From the NCBI GenBank assembly GCA_030278955.1, contig JAOANR010000003.1:30767227-30831226 (forward strand): a DNA stretch of 64,000 nt. Direction: 5' to 3'. Below are positions 11,638 through 23,000 of this stretch, piece after piece; the first letter of the stretch is position 1; each line of letters opens with the position of its first letter. A program made the position numbers and the translations under genes. A model generated the notes under the pieces. That model was not told the DNA's origin and made no database searches. It saw nothing but the letters and a program-made list of their open reading frames with translations. This DNA is from Hygrophila difformis. Lineage: Eukaryota; Streptophyta; Magnoliopsida; Lamiales; Acanthaceae.

Positions 11638-11675
11638 GGCTTCGAGGACGAAGCCTTATTTTAAGGAGAGTAGAC
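11638..11675 (+). promoter_or_regulatory. Pre-PPT hairpin and polypurine tract
   Basis: GGCTTCG-AGGA-CGAAGCC (11638-11655) is a perfect 7-bp stem. AAGGAGAG follows at 11663-11670, then the LTR start at 11676. The polypurine tract primes plus-strand synthesis. Equivalent hairpins lie at 1197-1216 and 41284-41303 in other elements. Confidence 0.75.
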
Positions 11676-11697
11676 TATAACACTCCGTAAAATTTAG

Positions 11698-11738
<41 letters not shown>

Positions 11739-14700
11739 TTTATTTTAATGAACAAATAATCAAGTTTAATTTTTTTAACTAGCTCAATATATATATATAT
11801 ATATATATATAAATGACTTTTGTAAAAACATTGGAAGATGATTATTTAATCTATCTTCTACATAGTTAATTAGAACAAGTTGGCTAGGACCATTAATTTA
11901 TAAATACCGGGTTTCATATTATTAAACATTAATTAAATTATAAATTCAAGCCAGTATCAATGAATTAAAAATATTAATCCATTCAAGTGTTGAAAAATTA
12001 TATTTTGTCCAACTACTTAAGTACTACTTAAATACCAATTATCCCAAATTAAGGAATCGGAGTCTTTAATTATTTGATTATTGGTGCCAAATTGATAAAT
12101 AAAATTAATTCCATTAAATTCGTTAAGTTTAAATTTTAAGTGTTAAGAATTATTAAGTCCATGGTTAAGACTAATTGACTGGATAAAATTGGGCCAGACC
12201 CAACAAGTAAAAAGTGAGAACAAAATAAAAGCCCAAAACACAAACCAATTAAGCCCAATCCAAACCCTAGCCCAAACCCTAAGCCCAACCCAACCAAACC
12301 CTAACCCTAATTTTGTCTAGCTGCCGCCGCCGCCGCCCCAATCTCCGGCGCCGCTCTCGCCGCCGGCGAGATTCCGGCGAACCTCCGGCCGGCCACCATC
12401 TCCGGCCAACACCTCCGTTAAGCCCAAAAATCCGGATCTCGAACCATCTTCCCGTCCCCCACTCCATTTCGGCCCTATCACCACCACCGGACCACCATCT
12501 CCTCCACCTCCGGCCGCCCCCATCCTGCCATCCCGTAACCACGTCCGGCCATCCCCAACCCTACACGAACCTGTCACCGCCGCCCTCCACCATCATCCAT
12601 CATCTCATCAACAGAAACAAAAAAAAAAAAAAAAGAAGGAAAGAAGAGGAAATAAGGAAGGAGGAGAAACGGCCAAGGCCGCCGACGGACGCGCCACCAC
12701 CCGCGGCCACTCCATCACGACCGCCACCACCCGTCGCCATCTCCACCTTCATCTCCATCTTCATCTTCTTCCCCCAGCCACCATCGGAGTCGAACCTCAA
12801 CCTCCTGCCGCCGCATCCACCCCCGAACCACCGCAACACCACCACCTCCACCCTACAGTCGCCGCGCCGCCGCCGAGCTCGCCGCGACACCACCGCCGCC
12901 CAGCAGCCCCCGGCTGCCTCCCCACCACCCGCAGCCACCACCCGTAGCCACCACACCACCACCATCTCGTTTCGCCACCACCGCCCTCCTCCATTCTCCC
13001 GCCACCGCCGCCACAGCCGCCGACCACCACCACCACCACCATCCTCTCCATCTCCATCCCTTCTCCTCAAAACCAACAAGATCCATAGACACCAAAAGGA
13101 ATTGAACAAGAAAAGAAGAAGAATAGAAAGAGAGAGAGAGATCCGAGAGTGAGAGAAGGAGCGCCGCCGCTGCTGTCTCCATCCGCCGCCGCCGCCGCCG
13201 TCGCCGCCGTCGGCCGCCGCCAGAAAAGGAAAATCTTAGAGGGAGTTTGAAAATTGTAATGGAGACAAAGGAGTTTGGAAAGAAATATTAGGGGAGGAGA
13301 GAAAATGTGGTGTGGACTGAGCCGAAATGGGAGACTGAGCAGAAATGATTGAAAATGAGAATAGGGGCTGGGCGGCTAGATGGCATTTTTGACTAAAAAA
13401 AAAAAAAAACGCAGATGGTGACAGGCTGACAGCTCCCTATATAAATATAGGGCTTACCCGAGATCTGCTCCATATTTTTTTTTCCCTCACTTTGCAGATC
13501 TGATTTCTCCCTTCTAATTTTCTGTTAAAATCAATGCTTTCTGCCTACCCTATACTTTCCTCTCTTCCAAAATTTTAAAGAAACCCTCTAAAGATATATA
13601 CATATATATATAATAATATATATAAAAAAAAAGGGTCATAGATAGTTAGTCCGTCGCGGTACTCCGAATAAAGCAGCAGAATTGCGATATTTATCTATCA
13701 TCTTGGGCCAAGGTAGTATAAAATATATTTATAATCATATTTATTTTTAGTTATTATTTCCTCTAAATATAATTGTAACATGCTAAATTAAATATTAGAA
13801 CTTGCTAGTCAAGTAGCGGGAAAAAGTTATCTGCTCGTTGTCCGTGCGCGTATCGTGTCCATCCTGCCCACGGTAACTGTAAGTAGATTTTTACTCTTTG
13901 GAGTAAGCCCAAATTATTTTAGCTTAAGCATAAATTTTTAAATACCGCTTTATTATATTTTAAATTTATGCTTATTGCTCCCTACCGTTTTTTAGAATAT
14001 TGGTATGCTATATTTTTACTGTGCCTAATAATTGTTGCAACTATTCTCAAAATCCTACGGATTTTTGAGCGCGCATTGTTACGGGGGTGGGACTGTGTGT
14101 GGGTCGCTGCTGCCCAACTCCCTCGTTTGTTGTGCATATTTTAGCCACGCGGGGACCACTGGGGTTACTCAGCCCGATGCCATTACCTTATCTCACAGTG
14201 GGTTGAGGAAATTTCTTACCTCCCCCACACCCTTGAGTGTATGTGCGAATTGGGCCCTACGGCGGGGAACCTGCACATCACGGTGGCCGAGATAATAATT
14301 TTTCGGTAACGCATATTATTATATTATCTGTTCCCGGGATATAGAGTAATATTTCGTATATGCATTAATTATCTTCGTTTAAACATGCCTTATTCCGTAA
14401 ATGTTATTTAAATTATTTCTGTAACTCGACCTCCTCCGGGAGTAAGGGTCTCCTTACTCAGCGATTGTTTTTCGCTGACTCTACACTTTTCATGCTCACT
14501 CTCAAGTTTGGATATTTGTGAAGATCAGTAAACATTTCACGCATCGGGCACGGTTTGGGTTTATTCCGAATATTTCAAATTTGAGTGCGAATTATGTATA
14601 ATATTTTAAATTTCCTTAATGGAATTAAACAACTTGGTATATGTGTTTTAATAAAGCGAGGACGTATATTTTAAAGTTTCCACCGTTCTTGTAATTTATA

Positions 14701-15047
14701 CGCCTCGTATTTTAATGTGTGACGGACGATTATATTTATATGTGTGAGTAATGAACTATTTTATTTTTTTTTATATATATGTAAATGTCCCTTTTATTAA
14801 ATGAAATCTCCATGGGTTTATTCCAATATTATCATTGCGCGTATTCGCAAAAAAATCTGCTCCTCCGTTTGAGTTATGTTAACTTATCCGGAAAGTAGAT
14901 AGCATATACATCAAACTCTGATTGTATGCAAGTATGCCAGCTAGCCGTAGCGTATTCCGGACGGCCCGGAATGCGTGGCGGTAACATCGGCCCATTCTCC
15001 CTGCACTGTGCTTCCGCTGTACCTTTAGGGAAAATGGGGGTGTTACA
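11676..15047 (+). repeat. 3' LTR of the chromovirus, full length
   Basis: It runs from TATAACACTCCG (a mutated TGTAACAC start) to TGTTACA. An ATA/AAT microsatellite occupies 11699-11740 and an AT run 11790-11812. The C-rich block is at 12313-13215, the TATA palindrome at 13435-13452 and the U5 hairpins at 14440-14478. Length is 3372 bases. The flank after it is ACAAG; with the 5' end missing, no target duplication can be tested. Confidence 0.9.
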
Positions 15048-17314
15048 ACAAGTCTTCTTTTAAAAAATTGGAAATCCCATCCCTCCATGCGATGCTTACT
15101 CTGCGAAATCTGAAAGGAAAATAAAACAACAATTTATCAGTACAAAGGTACTGCGTAAGTTAATATATAGCACAACGAATTTTAAAAGTTTTTAGGAGAG
15201 TATACAAAATAATATATTTATTTAAAAAGACGAATAAATAAATTAATTTAAAATCTCTTACACATATTCCACGAATATTTTACCAATGTTAGTTATGATC
15301 GAGGACACCCCATTAACATATCCTAGGGACGAACCCACAGGACCAACCTTTGGGATCAACCTCTGGGACTCGTACCCACGAGGTAAGTGCATGCAGCGGA
15401 CCCTATACAGACACACTCCGGAGCCCTAGATAACCCATACGGATACATCTAGGAGTATAGACTCATACATCACAATAAATAAATGCCGTTTTTGCTACAA
15501 GAGGGGGCGACATAACACGCCAAGTGCATTTACCTCTAAACATTGGGCATCCATTCGATCAAAACTTACAAAGTTTCGAAACCATATTTTTCATTCTATA
15601 ATATTCACCACATATCCAGATTTCATATATATATCCAAAAACGAGTAACAATCGACTCTTAGTTCATCGAATATTCAAAATATCATTAACCGACCAAAAG
15701 TGACATTGTAGCAGTTTCTGAAATCGCCTTTAAAAATGCAGTAAACAAATTTTAAAAATTCTGGAAAAATTACAGTGGCTAGGAATCATCAAAATAAGCA
15801 TTGTTCATAGAAATAGCCATCTCAAAATTCGGACTCTAAATAGGTCATTTCAACCGATTACAGAAAGCTACTGATTTACTCTTTCTCATGCTTCAGTAAA
15901 TTCGACCATAGTAAGTTCAAAAATTCATAACAATTTCATACGTACTCCAAAAATCATGAAATTTTACAGGGATGATCTAGACACATATTAGAACAAATTT
16001 CATGAAGACATCAAGCACTAAAAACGATCATAGGCGAGAGTGAATCGAACAACAAAAACTGACTACATACATACATCAAAACTGTCAACATATATGCAGA
16101 AAATACCAGATCGAATTTGGATGACCAAAACATGTCCAAAAATTATAAAAATTTACAGAGAGCATCTTTAGGACATTAGGAACAAGTTTCATTTTGGAAG
16201 GTTCTTCTAAAAATGTACGGATCATGGTTGATTACTCAGAACACTAAAATTGGTCATAGGAAAACCCTATTTGACAGATTTTGTCAAATGAAAAGATGAA
16301 CCTATATTTCGAGTTGTACTCAACCAAAACCTCTAGAAATCGACGTGCACAATACTAACTTACTTGAAAAGAGTTAGGAATCAAAAACCTCCTTGTTGGT
16401 ATCCCTGAGATCGTCCGGCTCGGCCTCAACAGTCAACACTTCTACCGAATGCACCTATTATGGAGTCGTCGGTGGAAATCTCAGTTCTAGGATAGAAAAA
16501 TTCGAATCTAGGACCAAGAGAAAGGAGTAGAATTATTACCTACCCTTAGAAGAATGGATTGGATCACTTGAACACGTCCACACTCCCTGGAAAGATGATG
16601 ATCAACTCACAAAACTCTCACCACTCTCACTTGAACTCTAATTTTCGGATGGAAAGCAAATGAGTGAAATGGAAGCTGAGTAGGAGGTATTTATAGAGGT
16701 GTAATTGCCTCAATTGCTGCCATGGAATAGTGGGGAGGTGAGGGGACAGTTTCCAACCCATAACCCCCGAATTAGCACCTTCAAACCTCATCCATTTCCC
16801 CCACTCCTCTCATAGCTCCATAGGATCCTCCAAGGTGGGTTGTGTGTGCTTAAAGTCTGAGTTTGTGGAGTGTTAATGCATCCCAATCCAATCATAACAC
16901 CCCCACAACGTCCACAATGCCTGATGATTGAATTCAAACCGATTGGAAACGTGCCAAATCGAAAATCAATGCAAAAATCCAAGTGTAACGCCTGGACTGC
17001 AGGCCTGCTGCTGGTGGCGCGCCCAGCGCGGGCACCGCGCGGCCACCAGGCAGCGTTTTTTTTTTTTTTTTTTTTTAAATATTATGATTTTTAATCCCTT
17101 AAAAATCATAATATGAATTATCCGAGATTGTTGGGATAATTCGATACATCTATCCCGAGTCGCGACTATCCGAAATGTTTAATTCCGCTCTCTCGGAATT
17201 ATTTCGAGTTCGATAAATAATTTCGATTTCGATAAATAAATCCAAATTCATAAATTTCGGATTTTAAAACTTGATGTCGATTTCTCGGGTATTGTCGATT
17301 TCTCGGGTATTACA
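15048..17314 (-). mobile_element. Gypsy LTR fragment, minus orientation
   Basis: The right end TCGGGTATTACA (17314) is the reverse complement of an LTR start. A GC-rich CGCGCC/CCGCGCGG stretch near 17015-17050 resembles the one at 40720-40760. Near the left, CAGTAC-AAAG-GTACTG (15138-15153) and GCGTAAG match the hairpin plus CTTACTCAG arrangement of the other LTRs. An 18-base segment containing TCGATTTCTCGGGTAT is doubled at 17277-17312. No coding sequence was found. Confidence 0.6.
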
Positions 17315-17461
17315 GTCATTCCCTTCACCCTTCATGGCACCCCAAAATTCATGTTGACCCAACAATTACTAAAGCTAATGTAGAAAATTACTTACCCTAA
17401 AGGTTGTACCACCATCTCCAAGTAATTCCAGTCAAGGATTTAGGACACGAGAGCTTCACCA

Positions 17462-18221
17462 CAGGGGCGGATGCACCCTTAGGCCCGGTGGGGCCTCGGC
17501 CCCACCTCAAATTAAAAAAAAAACTCTATTACTTTTTTTACCAATTTTTTTTTTTTACTTAAGATTAAAAAAAATAGACTCCGGTTCGTTCCATGATGGC
17601 CAGTGCCATGTCCGGTTCGTTGGCTGGATTGGTAATGTATTGCACACGGACGGCTGTGTATTGGAAGGGCCTCACAGATCCGGTTTTGGAGCTGTCATTC
17701 GATCTCATGATGGCCAGTGGAAGGGAGGTTGTGGTGGTGTTACTGGTAAAAGAATTATTCTAGAGTGGAGCTCTTAGCTCTTCGGCATGGTCTCTCTCTT
17801 GCGGCACTTTTGGGACTGGATTTAGTGGCATGTTTTGTAGACTCGATTGAAGCGGTACGGTTGGTACAGGAAGATACAAGTAGTTGACATTTCCTGTGGC
17901 CATTGATTAAGGCGGTGCACACATTACTTGGCAACATGGAAGGATGTGTGCTCCGACATGTTTATCGTGAAGGGAACAAGGTAGCTGATGGTCTGGCTCG
18001 AAAAGCTGTGGATGATGAGGTATTCTATACCACTTGGGCCTTCCCGCCGGATGAAGTTCGGGGACTAGTAGATCAAGATGCTCACGGAGTTTGTCATGCA
18101 CGACTTATGTAATTTGTGATTCCTTTTTTTTTTTCCTCATTTGCTCGTCTTTTCAGGCTGTTTCACCAAAAAAAAAATAGACTCCGGCCCTACCTCTCGA
18201 AAAATCTTGGGTCCGTCACTG
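17462..18221. mobile_element. hAT-type MITE with 8-bp TSD
   Basis: The left terminus CAGGGGCGGATGCA and the reverse complement of the right terminus, CAGTGACGGACCCA, are imperfect inverted repeats. Both sides are flanked by CTTCACCA (17454-17461 and 18222-18229), a perfect 8-bp duplication as made by hAT transposases. After removal of the nested LINE only about 150 bases remain, so it is non-autonomous. Confidence 0.85.
17585..18169 (+). mobile_element. 5'-truncated LINE (RNase H tail) inside the MITE
   Basis: AAAAAAAATAGACTCCGG occurs at 17567-17584 and again at 18170-18187, with extra A residues before the second copy. This is the duplication and poly(A) mark of target-primed LINE insertion. 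Inside, 17903-18112 encodes HVYREGNKVADGLARKA, the last motif of a LINE RNase H domain. The upstream part contains RNase-H-like words broken by stops. It is a dead copy. Confidence 0.85.
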
Positions 18222-18594
18222 CTTCACCATGACCTAGCTTCTTCCTCTGGAAAGTGGCGGATGAGAGGGGAAGAAAAATGAGAATGAAAGTCTTCTCACT
18301 CCACCGAGCCAATCTGGGTCGGGTCGGAAATATGGGTTGGACCCGGTTCGTGGGCCTGAATACTGGGCTTTGTTTTCTTGCTTGTTGGGCTCATCTCCAA
18401 TTAAATTATTTTTTCATGGATTAGGCCTTTCCTCACTTAATTATACTACCTACACAAATTGGGCTTCTTCAATTATCCCAATATACAAACTTGGCCCATG
18501 CTTTCTTACAATAATTAATCCATTTTAATTATTTTAATTAGTTTAATGATAATTAATTTACTGAAACTATAAATTAATTATTCGGGATGTTACA

Positions 18595-19136
18595 TTTATC
18601 TCTAAATTCTTATTATTTTTGTTTTATATGTAGAAGAAAAGTAAATTTTAAGAAAATATGAAAATATATATTAAAATATGAGAATATATATTAAAAAATA
18701 TGTTTAAATAATTTAAATTTTTTCAATTGATTTTTTAAAATTAAATTTCATATATTTATCATTTTTTAAATACAAATATCTAAATTTATAAAATAAAATA
18801 AGTATAAAAAGTGAGGATATAAAAGTCAAATTAGTATAAAAGTAGGTAAAGTGGATGTGGTAATCTAAGATTACCTGCCCTCCAGGTGGGACTCATATTC
18901 CCACCTAAAACACTCAACATTCCCACCTTGGTGTGAATGTGATATTTCCACATGAAACATGCCCCGAACCAAACATGGGCATGTTTCATTCTCTACCCAA
19001 GATTCCCAGTGGGAATCTCAGATCCCCCAAACCAAACGCCCCGTTAAAGTATAGCTACAGCTTGCAACTACACATCTACGTGCAGAATAACCCTAAAAAC
19101 ATGAGTAAAACCTTCTATTTTTATTTATTTATTTAT
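18595..19136. other. AT-rich intergenic DNA
   Basis: No gene seen. The text around 18880-19045 (TTACCTGCCCTCCAGGTGGG, CATGCCCCGAACCAAACATGGGCATG) looks like a repetitive element but no terminal repeats were located. Confidence 0.4.
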
Positions 19137-19345
19137 TTACTTCCTCCGTATTGAAATATTTTTTACGGGCCCATTTTTTACGCAGTTCAATGTATATTTT
19201 AAAACATTAATAACTCAAGTTCGGTACAAGTAAAAATTCTAAAAGTTTGATATTTAGACACTACACGACAAAACGAATCTAACAAGATCTCATTCACTAT
19301 ATTTTAACTTGTATAATAACTATAATAAAACTTTAAATGAAAGTC
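19137..19345. mobile_element. MITE-like repeat, copy 1
   Basis: It begins TACTTCCTCCGTATTGAAATA, a start like that of Tc1/mariner-type MITEs. Its body (AGTTCGGTACAAGTAAAAATTCTAAAAG) recurs at 35185-35350 and, inverted, at 36120-36300. The exact right end is uncertain. Confidence 0.55.
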
Positions 19346-19416
19346 TGTGTGTGTTAATAATAACACATTAACAAACGTCAACAACATAACAAGACCGAAG
19401 AGAGAAGGTAGCAAGG

Positions 19417-19895
19417 TTGTTAAGATCGGGATCTTAAATGAGATCGTTTTTCTCTTTGCAAGATCGGAATCGTATGATCGAATCAGGATCCTAAGATCTT
19501 ATGAAATTACAATAATAGATAAACTCAATTATACATACTAACAAGTAAAAGAATTAATTCGTGTGTTTATGAATCTTGCAAGTTAACTAAATCCATATTA
19601 TGTTTTTTTTACACATCATATATAAGAAGTACGTTTTTAAGTTTAAAATCAAAGAAAGGAAGTTACTTTGACCCAAAATTATAAAAACCTACAAAAATTC
19701 TAGCAGATAATATGATCGTAAGATCGTAGAAGCGATTAAGGGAGTATGATTATAAGATCGTAACATTCTATGATCAGGATCGGGATCTTATCCTGATTTT
19801 ACTAATTTTAAAATTCTACAAGGATCGAGATCATTTTAGAAATGTATGATCGTAATGTCGTAAGATTCTAAGATCAGGATCGGAATCTTAACAAT
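19417..19895. mobile_element. Inverted-repeat element upstream of SWI3A
   Basis: The left end contains TTGTTAAGATCGGGATC. The reverse complement of the right end gives TTGTTAAGATTCCGATC. Many GATC-rich words (AAGATCGGGATC, GATCAGGATCGG) recur in between in both orientations. No target duplication was identified. It lies about 190 bases before the SWI3A start codon, so it may overlap the promoter. Confidence 0.5.
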
Positions 19896-20079
19896 AGAAT
19901 GGAATGGAGTATTTGCTTTCTGAATTTTTTTTTATTTAATTAAGAATAAAAGTAAATTTGGGGTGCTGGCCGTGCGGCCATTGGCAGTACTCAGTGGTAT
20001 CAATATTCAACAATCAAAATCGACTGGTGAGCGGTTAGCCAACGCCGAGAGCGGCAATCCATCATTCGTATTTCTCTCA

Positions 20080-23000
20080 ATGGATAGGCCTTCTCAAGAT
20101 TTGGAGCTTTACACAATCCCTAGCTGCTCCAGTAAGTCCTCCAGTTCTCAATTCTCAAATTTGAATTCTCTCTTCCTACCTTCTTTTGCCCTAATTTCGA
20201 ATTTCTGTTGATTTTCCCCGTTAAGGCTGGTTTTCGTGGAACAACATTCACGAAGTCGAGAGGTTTTCTCTGCGAGAATTTTTCGACTCGACTTCCGTCA
20301 CCCGGTCTCCTCGAATCTACAAGGACTACAGGGATTTTATCATCTCCAAGTACAGGGAGGATCCTTCCAGAAAGCTCACTTTCACCGAGGTCCGCAAGTC
20401 CCTCGTCGGTGACATTTCGGTTCTGCATAAAGTTTTTACCTTTTTGGAGAAATGGGGTTTGATTAATTTCAACCTTGGCGAGGGTAATGGTAAGAATGGC
20501 TACGGAGAGAGTGCTACGAAGGTTGAGGACGAGGAAGAGCATTGGAAGGGTCGGGTGAAGGTGGAAGAAGGGGCTCCATATGGGGTGAGAGTTGTTGGGG
20601 CGCCGAATTCGGTGAAACCCTTGATTGCTCCGCCACTGCCTCCATCCTTGGCGGTGGATGGTGGCAGTGTTGTTGGGGAAGTGGGTGAAAGTGGGTTTAA
20701 ATGGCCACCGTTGGCTTCGTATTCGGATATTTATGGCGATTTGATGCAGGAGGAGATGGTGAAGAAGGGATTGGTTTGCGGAAGTTGCAGGGAGAATTGT
20801 GACTCATTACACTATGAATATTCAAAGGTAGTATGGATGGACCCTCACTTTTTGGCTTTGCATCTGTTTGGCTTAAGTGCATCTAATTTTGTTGGTGCTT
20901 TGTTTATTTTTATGGACGTTCGTGTTTCATATTATTATCTGATAAGCGTGAATGATGCTTTGTTTATTGAATAAGGCCAACTTACTCAAAGATCATATTG
21001 AACCCATGAATGAGCAAATGTTTTTTCACAACTATGAAAAAGATTGATCCTGCAATTAACATATTTTCTATTTATTATCCATGTAAGTGTAGTTTAGGTC
21101 TAGCAGAAATCAGTCGTTATAAAGTTGTTCGTTTCTGCTTATGGACATGGACCTGGTTGTTCCCAATGGCTAGTGTAGGCAACTTCATGTTTTAGATGAT
21201 CTTTTCTTACTGCTTGACAATTATTCTTTCATGAGCCAGCCATCTTGCCAGCGGCGGATCCAGAATTTTTTTTAGTGGTATCACAGAAGGGATGAAAACT
21301 ATGTTGATATCAAGGATGGTAGTTAAAATACATAAACTATTGAACAAGACTAGGTTATAGTGGTATCACCACAAAAATTTCAGTAGTTGCACAAAACAAA
21401 ATCAAGTTAAATCTAAACTCTTTTTAGCTTAAAATAATAATTTTATCAATTTGAATGGTATCATGTGCTACCATTATTTTGTTATTGTATCCCTATGCAT
21501 CTGGCATTCAACTTTGATTCTTCCTATAATATAATTTTTGCATTATATTCGCACACATAGTAAACTTTGTCTTGCATTAATGTATTGTAATCTAGGGCAA
21601 TCAATGTATTGTTTACAATTTGGAAACCTCCATACCTAGAGTGAACCTCATATGTTCTCTTACTTATCAAACCCTTATTGATATATCGAGCCTTTTATTT
21701 TAGATTTGGTACCTCGTGATGAATTGTTAGGTTTATTTTTATTATCTTAAAAAATGTGAATTGAAGAAATTTGAGCTAACCTGGATCATTGATATAACTG
21801 CGGGCTGCGGCAGGTTTACCTCAGTACATGTTTTAAAACAAAATTTAACTTTCAAATTCTCAATTATGCTTTGAAGTACAAAATTCCTAAAGAAAGTTAA
21901 CTGGCGTTTCTTAGATTTTTTTGCTTGAAAACTATTTTTGTGAAAGATGTTAGATTTGGCCATTTTGCTAGTCTTTTCTAGAGTTTTACAAAGATCCATT
22001 TTTTTCGTCTCAACTTGATTTATTTTCTAAGTATTTTTTTTTGTTCTTTTACATGCTTCGTGCATCTTCTGTTATCCTAGTCTAACAAGAAATTAATATC
22101 CATTGTAAGTTGGAATGTATATGCATGAAATTATGAATGTGGAGAATAGGTTGATAAAGAGGGGCTTTTTATGTATTCAAATATACTAGTGAGAAGAAAG
22201 GAGAGGTAAAATCTGAAGGTTTAGATTTCTGCATTTTCTTTTAGAATCATAGGATATTTTTATTCACGTTCTTATATTTAATATTTCAGGATGGGAGTTT
22301 CATTCTTTGTGAAAAATGCTTCAAGGGTGAAAATTATGAGAATAAATCAGCAGATGATTTCCAGTTAAAAGAAAATCTAAAGCAGGAAACAACCTGGACT
22401 GAATCAGAAACTTTACTCCTCTTGGAATCTGTGTTGAAGCATGGAGATGATTGGGATCTTGTTGCTAAAACTGTTCAGACAAAAAGTAAACAGGAATGCA
22501 TATCGAAGCTTATACAGCTTCCTTTTGGCGATCTTATGTTGGGGTCCGCCAATAAGAAGGGTGGCTATCTGGATGTAATCACTGATATTGTTAATTCTAA
22601 ACAAATGGGGTTATCTTCTAGCGATCCACAAGAACCTGCAAAGGTTGAGGACCAGGAACCTGGGCTTAAAAATAAAGAAGATGCACCTGAAGTTAAACCT
22701 AAAGAACAGGAACCGGACCTTAAAGCTGAAGAACAGGAGCGTGAGCTTCAAGCTGAAGAACAGGAACCTGAGCTTCAAGCTAAAGAACAGGAACCTGAGC
22801 TTCAAGCTAAAGAACAGAGTCCCGAGCTTAAAGAAAATGAGCAGGAAAATGGAGATGCTGAGGACGAAGGTCCACCTCTGAAAAGAATGTGCATTGAGCC
22901 GGCTTTGGATACTGGAAATTTGTTGATGAAACAGGTGCTTATATAAGCCTCCTCTTTTACTATTTTTATTTTTCAAAAGTGCTTTTTAAAGTAATAATTT

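Larger units (their letters stand above)
3141..15047 (+). mobile_element. Tekay/Del-like chromovirus (Ty3/gypsy), nearly complete
   Basis: Order seen: 5' LTR remnant, tRNA-Met primer site, leader, gag, protease, reverse transcriptase, RNase H, integrase, C-terminal chromodomain, pre-PPT hairpin and polypurine tract, full 3' LTR. The MPPRGRPRK start of gag and the chromodomain after integrase place it among plant chromoviruses of the Tekay/Del type (family knowledge, from memory). The overlapping 2.75 kb of the two LTRs are nearly identical by eye, with a few dozen differences at most, so the insertion looks young. It is probably not autonomous in this copy: gag is frameshifted, a TGA separates gag from protease, and the first 593 bases of the 5' LTR are missing. 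Confidence 0.92.
17315..18594 (-). mobile_element. LTR-like remnant hosting nested insertions
   Basis: The right end CGGGATGTTACA at 18594 is an LTR start on the minus strand, and plant-LTR-like text surrounds the nested hAT element. The left limit is uncertain. No ORF of its own was recognised. Confidence 0.4.

Noticed and set aside
20120..20542. 140-codon minus ORF over SWI3A exon 2
   Set aside because: Shadow of the SWIRM-coding exon and the first intron.
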